This document shows, piece after piece, positions 42,142 through 50,169 of a stretch of 64,000 nucleotides of DNA (position 1 is its first letter; each line of letters opens with the position of its first letter). The DNA comes from CBDAQA01 sp965247815 (GTDB lineage: Bacteria > Planctomycetota > Phycisphaerae > Tepidisphaerales > Tepidisphaeraceae), in contig CBDFHW010000012.1 in the NCBI GenBank assembly GCA_965247815.1, positions 496,001 through 560,000 on the forward strand. The letters are read 5' to 3'. The notes under the pieces are model-generated. The model did no database searches, was not told the origin of the DNA, and was given only the letters and a program-made list of their open reading frames with translations. The translations under genes were made by a program, and so were the position numbers.

Positions 42142-43170
42142 ATGCCCGCAAAAGTGACTGGCCCTGTTCGCGTTGCGATCATCGGAACCGGCGGAATTTC
42201 CGGCGCGCACGTGGCCGGATATTTAAAATACAACGACAAGCTGCGGGTGTCGGCGCTGTGCGACATCGACCCCGCAGCGCTGAAGCGGCGGAGTGAATCG
42301 CTGGGCGGCATTTCGCGGCAGTATTCCGACTGGAAGGTGATGCTGCAGGAAATGGACGGCGACATCGACGCCGTCGACATCTGCCTGCCGCACCATTTGC
42401 ACGGGCCGGCGATCATCGACGCGGCCGGGGCGGGGAAACACATCCTGTGCGAAAAGCCGATGTGCATCAGCTTGGACGAAGCCGACGCGATCGCGGCGGC
42501 CGTGACCAAAGCCGGCGTGACTTATATGTCGGCCCATAACCAGCTGTTCATGCCGGTCGTGCGGGAGGCCAAGCGGATGATCGACGCCGGGGAGCTCGGC
42601 CGGGTCATTCACATTCGCAGTCAGGATTGTTTCGTCGCGACACGCAGCCGCGGCGATTGGGGCTGGCGGGCGGACTTCGCCACGCAGGGCGGGGGCGAGT
42701 TGATCGACACGGGGTATCACCCGTCGTACCGGTTGATCCATCTGGCCGGGTCGAAGGTGTCGGCCGTCCGCGGCACCTACGGGAGATTTCGCCAGGACAT
42801 CGACGGGGAAGACACTGCGTCGGTGCAGGTCCGGTTCGAAAACGGCATCATCGGTGAAGTCTTCACCAGCTGGGCCATGAACAACCCGTGGGGCACGCAC
42901 CAGATCCACGTCGTCGGCGAGAAGGGCCAGCTATTCGGGTCTGAAAATGAATTGTATTTTCTGCCGATCAATTACACCGAACCAGCCAAGCGTACGTTCG
43001 CGGCCGTGGACACGTTCACGGCCGAGTTGGAACACTTCGCCGACTGCCTGCAGGCCGGGACCCGGCCGATTCACGGGATCGAAGAAGGCCGAGCGGTGCT
43101 CGAACTGATCCTGAAGTCGGCCGAATCCGCCAAAGAATGGGAGTCGACGGCGGTGAAGCAACTGAAGTGA
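42142..43170 (+). CDS. Gfo/Idh/MocA family oxidoreductase
   Basis: A 342-residue NAD(P)-dependent dehydrogenase for sugars, inositols or related compounds. The Rossmann start is VRVAIIGTGGISGAHVAGYL (10-29). AVDICLPHHLHGPAIIDAAG, then HILCEKPMCISLDEAD, contains the family EKP motif with the catalytic Lys. GGGELIDTGYHPSYRLIHLA holds the D..H pair of the active site. The C-terminal sheet domain is complete. ATG 42142 follows GGAGG at 7 bases. A TATCAT hexamer at about 42099 may be the -10 site. The substrate cannot be read from sequence, and no sugar gene is adjacent. Confidence 0.92.
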   Translation: MPAKVTGPVRVAIIGTGGISGAHVAGYLKYNDKLRVSALCDIDPAALKRRSESLGGISRQYSDWKVMLQEMDGDIDAVDICLPHHLHGPAIIDAAGAGKHILCEKPMCISLDEADAIAAAVTKAGVTYMSAHNQLFMPVVREAKRMIDAGELGRVIHIRSQDCFVATRSRGDWGWRADFATQGGGELIDTGYHPSYRLIHLAGSKVSAVRGTYGRFRQDIDGEDTASVQVRFENGIIGEVFTSWAMNNPWGTHQIHVVGEKGQLFGSENELYFLPINYTEPAKRTFAAVDTFTAELEHFADCLQAGTRPIHGIEEGRAVLELILKSAESAKEWESTAVKQLK

Positions 43171-43175
43171 CGCGA

Positions 43176-43205
43176 ATGGAGAGCCGGGCCGTCCCCGGGC
43201 CGGAT
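43176..43205. repeat. GGAGAGCCGGGCCGTCCCCG repeat, copy 1
   Basis: GGAGAGCCGGGCCGTCCCCG then GGCCGG follows the oxidoreductase stop by 6 bases. The same unit forms the end of ispD at 45690-45763. Confidence 0.75.
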
Positions 43206-43256
43206 GCGTGAGATCATTTTCCCTCTGTTCGCGCCTCGTTCGGGCCAGACAGATTG

Positions 43257-43401
43257 TTCACCGCGGAGACGCCGAGGCGCGGAGAAGAAAAGTGGCGCGC
43301 CGATCTTTGCCTGTCAGTAAAAACCGAAGCTGCGGTACCGCTGACGGGCTTAATCACATGCGGCCTTGCTCCGCGTCTCTGCGTCTCCGCGGTGAGCAAA
43401 G
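43257..43401. repeat. CACCGCGGAGACGC-family inverted repeat, copy 2
   Basis: TTCACCGCGGAGACGCCGAG, then GCGCGGAGAAG, faces CTCCGCGTCTCTGCGTCTCC and GCGGTGAGCAA at about 43370-43401. It fills much of the 43171-43576 gap, where no gene is supported. Confidence 0.9.
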
Positions 43402-43576
43402 TCTTCAACAAGGTTTGACCCGCGGGCCTGAATGAGCATTCGGCGCGAGAATATTATCACCCGATCCCGTATGCCTACCGGCCCGGCTGTCTTCGCTTCG
43501 GGTTCTGGTTTTCCGCCGCCGGTTCTCATATTCTGCGCTGCTTACAACGTCACTCGGTCTTATTACGGAACGCAAG

Positions 43577-44989
43577 ATGGCAACCACCGACCCCACCTCG
43601 AAACTTAAAGCTTTAGGCCAGACCAACGTGCTGCGGTTCGTCGACACGCTGGACCCGGCGGCGAAGAAAAAGCTGTTCGGTCAACTCGAAGGGCAGGACC
43701 TGGACAACCTGTCGAAGCTGGCGACGGAGTACGTGAAGAACAAGCCCGCGCCGGCGTTGCCGAAGGACATCCAGCCCGTACAGGCGTTCCCGCGGGTGCC
43801 GGACGCGGCGCGTCGGCAGCTGTATCAGGACGCGGATGCCAAAGGCCGGGAGCTGTTGAAACAGGGGAAGGTTGCCGCGTTTCTAGTCGCCGGGGGGCAG
43901 GGCACGCGGCTCGGGTATGACGGTCCCAAGGGTGAATACCCGGTGACGCCGGTGAAGAATAAGCCGTTGTTCCAGGTGTTCGCCGAGCAGTTGCTGGCGC
44001 ACGGCAAAACGTTTGGAAAACCGGTGCCGTGGTACGTCATGACCAGCGACATCAATGACGCGCCGACGCAGGCGTTCTTCGACCGCAACAAGCATTTCGG
44101 GCTGGACCCGAAGAACGTGTTTTTCTTCCAACAGGGAATGATGCCGGCCTTCTCGATGGACGGGCAATTGCTGCTGGCCGAGAAAGACTCGCTGGCGCTG
44201 AGCCCCGACGGGCACGGCGGATCGCTGCGGGCGCTGTTCCGCAGCGGCGCGATCGCCGACATGCACAAACGCGGCGTCGAACACCTGTCGTATTTCCAAG
44301 TCGATAACCCGCTGGTACACGTGATCGACCCGCTGTTCATCGGTCTGCACGCGTTGACCGGCAGCGAGATGAGCACCAAGACGATCCCCAAAGCGGGCGC
44401 GCTGGAAAAGGTCGGCAACCTGGTCGTCGGGGACGGAGTCGTGCAGGTGATCGAATACAGTGATCTGCCCGAATCGCTTGCCGTGCAGACCAATGCCGAC
44501 GGCACGCTGCGGTTTAACGCCGGGTCGATCGGAATTCATGCGCTGACCGTTGCGTTCGTGGAGCATCTGAACACCGGCGGGCAGTTGAAGTTGCCGTGGC
44601 ACCGGGCCGAGAAGAAGGTGCCGTTCGTGGACGCTTCGGGGAACCTGGTGAAACCGGACAAGCCGAACGCGGTGAAGCTGGAGCAGTTTGTGTTCGACGC
44701 GGTGCCGCTGGCAAAAAACGCGATGGTCTACACGACCGAGCGGGCCGAGGAATTTTCCCCGGTGAAGAACGCCGACGGGGTCGACTCCCCGGCGACGTGC
44801 CGCCGCGACGAGATCCGCCGCGCCGCGCGGTGGTTGCGCGAGGCGGGCGTGGAGATCCCGATGCGGAACGGCGAGCCGGACTGCACGCTGGAAATTTCCC
44901 CGATGTTCGCGGTCCTGCCGGAGCAGGTGAAGGGGAAGTCGATCGCGAAAAAGGTGATCGAGCCGGGCGCGAGCATCTATTTCGAGTAA
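43577..44989 (+). CDS. UDP-N-acetylhexosamine/UDP-sugar pyrophosphorylase (UAP1-like)
   Basis: A 470-residue UDPGP-family enzyme that makes a UDP-sugar from UTP and a sugar 1-phosphate. The UTP-binding motif is VAAFLVAGGQGTRLGYDGPK (about 97-116), where the GGxGTRLG loop is complete. FFQQGMMPAFSMDGQLLLAE, then PDGHGGSLRAL, is the UAP-type substrate loop, and YFQVDNPLVHVIDPLFIGLH carries the metal-binding Asp. The N-terminal region (ALGQTNVLRFVDTLDPAAKK) matches eukaryote-like UAP1. The likely substrate is GlcNAc-1-P or GalNAc-1-P, but glucose is possible. It is followed after 18 bases by ispD, probably co-transcribed. Confidence 0.9.
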   Translation: MATTDPTSKLKALGQTNVLRFVDTLDPAAKKKLFGQLEGQDLDNLSKLATEYVKNKPAPALPKDIQPVQAFPRVPDAARRQLYQDADAKGRELLKQGKVAAFLVAGGQGTRLGYDGPKGEYPVTPVKNKPLFQVFAEQLLAHGKTFGKPVPWYVMTSDINDAPTQAFFDRNKHFGLDPKNVFFFQQGMMPAFSMDGQLLLAEKDSLALSPDGHGGSLRALFRSGAIADMHKRGVEHLSYFQVDNPLVHVIDPLFIGLHALTGSEMSTKTIPKAGALEKVGNLVVGDGVVQVIEYSDLPESLAVQTNADGTLRFNAGSIGIHALTVAFVEHLNTGGQLKLPWHRAEKKVPFVDASGNLVKPDKPNAVKLEQFVFDAVPLAKNAMVYTTERAEEFSPVKNADGVDSPATCRRDEIRRAARWLREAGVEIPMRNGEPDCTLEISPMFAVLPEQVKGKSIAKKVIEPGASIYFE

Positions 44990-45007
44990 TGGTTTTGCTT
45001 CACTGAC

Positions 45008-45718
45008 ATGCCCCGCTTCAGTCTCATCCTACCCGCCGCCGGTCGGTCGACGCGTTTCGGCGGGCCGCGGAGCAAGCTGCTCGAACCGCTGCAGGGTGTG
45101 CCGGTCATCGCCCGGGCTATTCGGCCGTTTCTCGACCGGTCGGACCTGGCGCAGGCGATTATCCCTTGTGCGGATCCCGAGGGATTAGCCGCCGCGATCG
45201 GCGCTGCGTCGGATCCCAGAATCGTTCTCTGCGCGGGCGGATCGTCCCGGGCACACAGCGTACTGGAAGCTCTGAAACGGGTGTCAGCTGACGTGGAATG
45301 GGTGGCCGTTCACGATGCGGCCCGGCCGTTGATTTCGCAGCCGCTGATCGAGGCAACACTTCAAGCGGCGGCGACGCACGGGGCCGCGGTGCCGGCACTG
45401 CCAGTGGCATTGACGATCAAGCAGGCGACCGGGCCGTTGCCGGCGAAGGTCGAGATGACCGTCCCCCGCGCCCGACTGTGGGCGATGCAGACGCCGCAGG
45501 TCGTGCGGCGGACCGACCTGCTCGACGCGTTCGCGCGGTGCCCGATCCCGCTGGAAGACGTCACCGATGACGTGCAACTGCTGGAGCTGATCGGCAAAGA
45601 AGTCTGGTTGATCGCGGGTGAAGAACGCAATCTGAAAATGACCACCGCGGTCGACGTGCAACTGGCGGAATATTGGCTCAATGACAACCGGGGAGCCGGG
45701 CCGTCCCCGGCCCGGTAA
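45008..45718 (+). CDS. ispD: 2-C-methyl-D-erythritol 4-phosphate cytidylyltransferase
   Basis: IspD joins CMP to methylerythritol phosphate in the MEP route to isoprenoids. The 236-residue protein has the CTP motif FSLILPAAGRSTRFGGPRSK (4-23, with the Arg and Lys that bind CTP), VAVHDAARPLISQPLIEATL, and the late AMQTPQVVRRTDLLDAFARC followed by EDVTDDVQLLE. It is complete. The last residues (NRGAGPSPAR) are encoded by a dispersed repeat that also supplies the stop, so the original C-terminus ended near AEYWLND. It serves the same end use as the carotenoid desaturase at 54-55 kb, which needs MEP-derived precursors. Confidence 0.94.
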   Translation: MPRFSLILPAAGRSTRFGGPRSKLLEPLQGVPVIARAIRPFLDRSDLAQAIIPCADPEGLAAAIGAASDPRIVLCAGGSSRAHSVLEALKRVSADVEWVAVHDAARPLISQPLIEATLQAAATHGAAVPALPVALTIKQATGPLPAKVEMTVPRARLWAMQTPQVVRRTDLLDAFARCPIPLEDVTDDVQLLELIGKEVWLIAGEERNLKMTTAVDVQLAEYWLNDNRGAGPSPAR

Positions 45719-45763
45719 ATTCGGGCCGGTGAAATTCGGGGCGTGGACGCCCCGGCTCTCCTG
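45690..45763. repeat. GGAGAGCCGGGCCGTCCCCG repeat, copy 2, overlapping ispD
   Basis: GGGGAGCCGGGCCGTCCCCG at the left faces GGGGCGTGGACGCCCCGGCT, then CTCC, at the right, with GGGCCGG words between. The left arm is translated as the tail of IspD. Confidence 0.8.
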
Positions 45764-45770
45764 GTGCGGA

Positions 45771-47579
45771 TCAATCCTTCTCCGGTTCGTAACCCCAACC
45801 CAACTCGCTGCGTTCTTTTTCGACTTCGTCGGACGGGCCGGGGTTCTGCGGCATCACTTGTTCGTACCGCTGCGCGATCGGCATTCGCCGGCCGACACCG
45901 AACGCCCGGCTGGTGACTTTCAGCCCCGGCGCCGCTTGCCGACGTTTGTACTCGCTGCGGTCCACGAGCTTGATCACCCGAAGCACCACGTCGCGGTCGA
46001 ACCCTTCGCCGATGATCTCGGCGGCACCTTTTTCATCCTCCACGTACCGGTGCAGGATCGCGTCCAGGATCGGGTACGGCGGCAGGGAATCCTGGTCGAC
46101 CTGATTCGGCCGAAGCTCGGCGGACGGCGGTTTGTGGATCGTGTTGAGCGGAATCACTTCACGCCCGGCACGGCGGTTTAGATATTCGGACAGTTCATAG
46201 ACGGTGGTTTTCGGCACGTCACCGATCACGTTCAGCCCGCCGCACATGTCGCCGTAGAGGGTGCAGTAACCGACCGCGAGTTCGCTTTTGTTCCCCGTCG
46301 TCAGCAGCAGGTGGTTGAACTTATTGCTGAACGCCATCAACAGGCCGGCGCGAATGCGGGCCTGCAGGTTTTCTTCGGTGACGTCGGCGGCGAGACCCTG
46401 GAACGGCTCGGCGAGCGTCTGCTCGTACGCATCGTGCATTGCCTTGATAGAAATCACATGGAATTCAATGCCAAGATTGGTCGCCAGCTCGCGGGCGTCG
46501 TTTACGCTGTGGTCGGAGCTGAACCGGCTGGGCATCGCGATGCCGGTCACCTTGTCTTTGCCGAGCGATTCGACGGCCAGCGCGGCCGTGATGGCCGAGT
46601 CGATCCCGCCGGAAAGTCCCAGTACGACGGACTTGAAACCGCATTTGCGGACGTAATCTTTCAGGCCGAGGATTAGGGCATGGTAGATGGACTCGATTGC
46701 GGCGTCACCGCGCTGGCCGTGCTCTTTCGCCTCGGCGGCGGGCGTGAGGGTGGGTATTGAGTGGACAGATTTTGTTGTGGTCGGGGAAGCCGTCGCGTTC
46801 CGTGCCGGCTCGACGTCGACGATCAGCAGGTCCTGCTCGAACGCTTTTGCCTGGGCGATGACGTGGCCGGTCGCGTCCATGACAAGGCTGTTGCCGTCGA
46901 ACACCAGTTCGTCGTTGCCGCCGACCTGGTTCACATACACCAGCGGTTTGCCGAATCGTTTGACCTGATCGGCGAACAGTTCGAGCCGGAACGCGTGCTT
47001 GTTGACGACGAACGGCGACGCGCTGGCGTTGACCAGGATCTCCGCGCCGGCGGCGTTCAGATCCGCAATCGGGTTCTGGTGGTACAACCGGCGGGCGATC
47101 AGTTTTTCGTCATTCCACAAGTCTTCGCAGATGCTTTGACCGACGATGACGCCGTCGATGCGGATCAGGTTTTCGGTCGCGTTGGCCGGGCCGGGCTCGA
47201 AATAACGCCGCTCGTCAAACACGTCATAGGTCGGAAGCAGTGTCTTGAAATGTCGGCTGAGGATTCGTCCGTCACGCAGCACCGCAACGGCATTATGGAG
47301 TGACCGCCCGACGCTGTCCGCGTTTCGCTCGGCATACCCGACAATCACATCAATACCGGAAACCTGCGCGGCGATGTTCTGAACTGCACGCAAATTGTCA
47401 TTGATGAACTGAGGCTTCAGCAGCAGATCTTTCGGCGGGTATCCGACGATCGAAAGCTCCGGGAACACCACCAATGCCGCGCCGCGAGACTTCGCGTTAG
47501 CAGCGAATTCGAGAATCAGTTTAGTGTTGCCGGTGATGTCCCCGACGGTCGGATTAATCTGTGCAAGTGCGATTCGCAT
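45771..47579 (-). CDS. nadE: Glutamine-dependent NAD(+) synthetase
   Basis: NadE converts deamido-NAD to NAD with ATP and glutamine. The 602-residue two-domain form is complete. The N-terminal nitrilase domain has FPELSIVGYPPKDLLL (catalytic Glu), FKTLLPTYDVFDERRYFEPG (Lys) and VGQSICEDLWND (Cys). The C-terminal synthetase domain has the P-loop VVLGLSGGIDSAITAALAVE and TTGNKSELAVGYCTLYGDMC, which binds deamido-NAD and ATP. ATG 47579 begins at the conserved MRIALAQINPTVGDI. TATCAT lies eight bases before it. NAD kinase is encoded 3 kb away, so two steps of NAD(P) supply are nearby but not in one operon. Confidence 0.97.
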   Translation of the reverse strand: MRIALAQINPTVGDITGNTKLILEFAANAKSRGAALVVFPELSIVGYPPKDLLLKPQFINDNLRAVQNIAAQVSGIDVIVGYAERNADSVGRSLHNAVAVLRDGRILSRHFKTLLPTYDVFDERRYFEPGPANATENLIRIDGVIVGQSICEDLWNDEKLIARRLYHQNPIADLNAAGAEILVNASASPFVVNKHAFRLELFADQVKRFGKPLVYVNQVGGNDELVFDGNSLVMDATGHVIAQAKAFEQDLLIVDVEPARNATASPTTTKSVHSIPTLTPAAEAKEHGQRGDAAIESIYHALILGLKDYVRKCGFKSVVLGLSGGIDSAITAALAVESLGKDKVTGIAMPSRFSSDHSVNDARELATNLGIEFHVISIKAMHDAYEQTLAEPFQGLAADVTEENLQARIRAGLLMAFSNKFNHLLLTTGNKSELAVGYCTLYGDMCGGLNVIGDVPKTTVYELSEYLNRRAGREVIPLNTIHKPPSAELRPNQVDQDSLPPYPILDAILHRYVEDEKGAAEIIGEGFDRDVVLRVIKLVDRSEYKRRQAAPGLKVTSRAFGVGRRMPIAQRYEQVMPQNPGPSDEVEKERSELGWGYEPEKD

Positions 47580-47587
47580 AATGCCGG

Positions 47588-47593
47588 ATGATA
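47588..47593 (-). promoter_or_regulatory. -10-like TATCAT before nadE
   Basis: On the minus strand TATCAT is followed by eight bases and the ATG at 47579, with no Shine-Dalgarno. Confidence 0.45.
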
Positions 47594-47635
47594 GTGCGGC
47601 GGAAAATGCGAATCACGCCTGCCACATTGCTCGTC

Positions 47636-47755
47636 TTATTTCTTCTTACAGCTTCCTTTGGTCATGGGTTTCTTTCCTGGCACAGGCTCGAACCCGGGCC
47701 AACACCGACTCGTTCGCTTCTTGGACTTTGACGCGGGTTTCTTAGTAGCAGCCAT
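47636..47755 (-). CDS. 39-residue basic protein with GFEPVPGKKP motif
   Basis: A very short gene with AGGAGATCAGG directly before ATG 47755. The product starts with a Lys/Arg-rich head (MAATKKPASKSKKRTSR), then CWPGFEPVPGKKPMTKGSCK and KK. I know this pattern (CW.GYEPVPG.KP..KGSC) as a recurring tiny planctomycete protein. The two Cys residues could bind metal or form a disulfide. The strong ribosome-binding site and the conserved motif support a real gene. It lies upstream of nadE on the same strand. Function unknown. Confidence 0.7.
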   Translation of the reverse strand: MAATKKPASKSKKRTSRCWPGFEPVPGKKPMTKGSCKKK

Positions 47756-48003
47756 CCTGATCTCCTGTTGAATGTCGGAAGATCACACGTGCAAGAAAGA
47801 TGCCAACTCGCGCTATACGGCGATCTATGTGATTCGTTTGTTGCCAAGCTAGCCCTTTTGGTGCGAAACGCGTATAATCAAAAACCGCTTGTGTCGGGAT
47901 CCACGGCCGGTGCGGGCCGTACCCAGACGCAGGCCGTGCCCTTTTTTGTCGTCATCGCCTGGGGAGCTTTTTTCCGGCGTAACGACGATCGGATCGGAAA
48001 CAT

Positions 48004-48681
48004 ATGGCCGCAGCTACGTCATCAAAAACCGCCGCGAAATCTTCAGAAAAACCCGAGAAAGCAACAGACAAATCGAAGGCCGCGCCCAAGGCCGTCGAAG
48101 CCGTTCCTGAAAAAGTCGGGAAACCGGTTCCCGTTCCTGTCAGCTATGAAGGCTTCCTCGCGAAGCTGACGCCCAAGGACCGACTCAATATCGAGCGTCA
48201 CATCGCTGCCGTCGAAGAAGCTTCCACCAAGGCCCACGCCAAGCTGTGGAAGCGGCTTGCGACTGCCATGATGAGCATGGCCCCGCATTCGGCCAAGGCC
48301 AACGGCCAGCAGTCGATGCAGTTCTACATTCAGGACGGCAAGTATCGGATGCAGATTTTCGCACTCGAAGACCTTCGTGACGGCAGCATCCACGTCTATG
48401 TGACCGACGCGGTCGACGAAGCGATGAAGGCCGGCGTGTTCATGAAGGGCAAATCGACCGACGAACCGAACGAACTCCGGCTGCCCGGTTCGACCGACCT
48501 GCTGAACGTCGAGCGGATGGACGGCAAGGTTTCGAACCCGGCCCCGTTCTACAAAGACATGCTCGGCTGGAACCGCCGGGCCGCTCACATCACGCTCCCC
48601 GTGATGGCCAGCGACGCCCAGGCCGACGCGACTGAAAAGCTGCTCGTGCTCGGCGCGAAGAAAGCCGGCGCGATCGCTTAA
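48004..48681 (+). CDS. Conserved hypothetical protein, Lys/Ala-rich N-terminus
   Basis: A 225-residue soluble protein. Residues 1-45 are a Lys/Ala/Pro-rich disordered head (MAAATSSKTAAKSSEKPEKA). The folded part begins at VSYEGFLAKLTPKDRLNIER and includes an alpha-helical region, a beta-rich section (MQFYIQDGKYRMQIFALEDL) and PAPFYKDMLGWNRRAAHITL. I do not recognise a named domain. A strong terminator directly follows, so it is a single-gene unit. The basic head could contact nucleic acid, which is a guess. Confidence 0.75.
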   Translation: MAAATSSKTAAKSSEKPEKATDKSKAAPKAVEAVPEKVGKPVPVPVSYEGFLAKLTPKDRLNIERHIAAVEEASTKAHAKLWKRLATAMMSMAPHSAKANGQQSMQFYIQDGKYRMQIFALEDLRDGSIHVYVTDAVDEAMKAGVFMKGKSTDEPNELRLPGSTDLLNVERMDGKVSNPAPFYKDMLGWNRRAAHITLPVMASDAQADATEKLLVLGAKKAGAIA

Positions 48682-48710
48682 TCGCAGTCAGGTTGATTTA
48701 AAAAACAGAA

Positions 48711-48743
48711 GGCACGGAGCGTTGATTCGCTCCGTGCCTTTTT
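48711..48743 (+). terminator. Intrinsic terminator after the 225-residue protein gene
   Basis: GGCACGGAGCG and CGCTCCGTGCC form a perfect 11-base-pair stem with a TTGATT loop, preceded by an A-run and followed by TTTTTCG. Confidence 0.9.
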
Positions 48744-48823
48744 CGTTTGGCGTTCCGTGGTTCGCCAGGTCGTGGGCGAATACTCTTACAAACCGGCACG
48801 TCGGAAACAGGTCGAAGATTTTT

Positions 48824-48834
48824 TCACCGCAGAG
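48824..48834. repeat. Left stub of CACCGCGGAGACGC repeat interrupted by IS110
   Basis: TCACCGCAGAG stops abruptly where the IS110 element begins. The missing continuation (ACGCTGAGTCGCAGAGAAG) is found 1.3 kb away at 50172, directly after the element. Confidence 0.75.
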
Positions 48835-48854
48835 CGGCTGTGTCTGAAGTCAAG

Positions 48855-48925
48855 GATTTTTCTTGGGGCTCTGCCCCACACCCCGCCTCATTTCGCTCCG
48901 CCGCCGGGGCAGGGGTTTTTCTGGA
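48855..48925. repeat. GGGGCTCTGCCCC repeat within the IS110 right end
   Basis: CTTGGGGCTCTGCCCCACAC, then CGCCGGGGCAGGGGTTTTTC, has the look of another dispersed GC-rich palindrome. It lies inside the element between its left chromosomal border and the recombinase stop, so it travels with the element or is part of its end. Confidence 0.5.
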
Positions 48926-48951
48926 TCGCGAAGTTGTTTCGGACCGTCGTT

Positions 48952-49941
48952 TCATGCGGTCTCCGGAGAGGGCTTTTGCAGCCAGGCGGTATTGGTCTTA
49001 ATCATTTGGTTGAGGGTCACGACGAGCTTTCGCATGCAGGCCGTCATGGCCAGCTTGTGGGGTTTTCCCTGGGCACGGAGGTGGCGGAAAAAGGTCTCGA
49101 AGCGAGGGCAGTAGAGCACGGCATTATGAGCCAGCATGTAGAAGAGATTGCGGATGTCGCAGCGACCTCCCTTGATGCTGCGTTTGCCTTTGAAAGGGCC
49201 TGAATCGTTCGCCAGCGGAGCGACGCCGATCAGCTTGGCGATCTGCCGGCGGTTGAGTCGTCCCAGTTCGGGAAGGGTCGCGACGAGCTGGTTGGCCGAG
49301 TCGGGTCCGATGCCCGGGACCGAGTCGATGAGGCGGCTTTTGTTCTGCCAGTCGTCATTGGACTCGATGGCTTTGGCAATGGCGGAGTCGAGTTCTTCGA
49401 TCTGCCGCTCGATGAGGCGGAGCATGGATTTGGATTGCCGCCCGGCGAGTTTGGGCACCTGCTCGTAAGAGCGATTGGTTTCAGCGATGCGGTGCTGAAC
49501 CAGAGCCCGTCGACGCGAGACCAGGTCGGCCAGTTCGACTTGCTTCGGGTCCGAAGGATGGTCCGGAGCCGGGTCGATGCTGCGTGCATAATGAGCGAGC
49601 ACCGGGGCATCGATGCGATCGGTTTTTTCGATCTTGCCGATGGACCTGGCAAAATCGCGGGCCCGCTGCGGGTGGAGCACCTTGACCGGCACGCCACCGG
49701 CCAGGAGTGCGGCGGCGAGCCGGCGGTGATAGCGGCCCGTGGCTTCGATCACCACTAGGCGGACGTTGTGCTCCTGGAGCGTCAGCAGAAGCGTTTCGAT
49801 CTCCTGCTGAGTGTTGGCCGGCGAAAAACGCACCGGCGGCTGGCCGGCGAGGGTGCGGTCGATGAACACTTCCAAGGCGAGCTTGGACACATCAATGCCA
49901 ACGACCGGACGGGACGAAACATCAGACGCGTGGTTCTGCAT
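48952..49941 (-). CDS. IS110-family DEDD recombinase
   Basis: A 329-residue recombinase that, in studied relatives, joins donor and target DNA guided by a bridge RNA. The N-terminal RuvC-like DEDD domain shows VVGIDVSKLALEVFI (Asp), LVVIEATGRYHRRL (Glu) and KIEKTDRIDAPVLAHYARSI (the D..D pair). The C-terminal transposase-20 domain has LIDSVPGIGPDSANQLVATL and IGVAPLANDSGPFKGKRSIK, with the catalytic Ser. ATG 49941 (MQNHASDVSSRPVVGIDVSK) is chosen because the domain begins at once and the upstream frame runs through the RNA leader. No frameshift or stop is present. Confidence 0.95.
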   Translation of the reverse strand: MQNHASDVSSRPVVGIDVSKLALEVFIDRTLAGQPPVRFSPANTQQEIETLLLTLQEHNVRLVVIEATGRYHRRLAAALLAGGVPVKVLHPQRARDFARSIGKIEKTDRIDAPVLAHYARSIDPAPDHPSDPKQVELADLVSRRRALVQHRIAETNRSYEQVPKLAGRQSKSMLRLIERQIEELDSAIAKAIESNDDWQNKSRLIDSVPGIGPDSANQLVATLPELGRLNRRQIAKLIGVAPLANDSGPFKGKRSIKGGRCDIRNLFYMLAHNAVLYCPRFETFFRHLRAQGKPHKLAMTACMRKLVVTLNQMIKTNTAWLQKPSPETA

Positions 49942-50169
49942 GGTGGCTGCCCTGCCTTGCGGATTCGAACTGCACCGAGAGGAACTCGATGCGATCAACC
50001 GGCTGTTCGGGTTAAGATCACAAGGCGGTCGGCGATCACGCTCAGCGACGAGATTCTGTAGATCATCAAGACGCCACCGATCTGCCGACCGCCGCCGCCG
50101 ACGAGGCTTGCAAACCTCGTCAGCAACATGCAGGATTGAACCGTCTTTTGACACTTTTTGAAACATACA
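49942..50169 (-). ncRNA. Probable IS110 bridge RNA leader
   Basis: This non-coding leader precedes the recombinase gene and folds into three parts on the minus strand. First is a hairpin, GACGAGG with CCTCGTC (50100-50121). Second is a perfect 10-base-pair stem, GGCGGTCGGC with GCCGACCGCC (50084-50093 and 50024-50033), closing a 50-base loop. Third is a stem CGAAC with GTTCG (50005-50009 and 49966-49970), closing a 34-base loop. Loop two holds GCGTCT (50069-50074) and CGCTGAG (50041-50047), matching the target sides. Loop three holds ACAGCCG (50000-50006), identical to the element end. This layout fits the target-binding and donor-binding loops described for IS621. Exact RNA ends are not known. 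Confidence 0.65.

Noticed and set aside
47682..47702. Second T-arm-like sequence on the minus strand (GGCCCGGGTTCGAGCCTG)
   Set aside because: It encodes the CWPGFEPVPG part of the 39-residue protein; no other tRNA arms are present.
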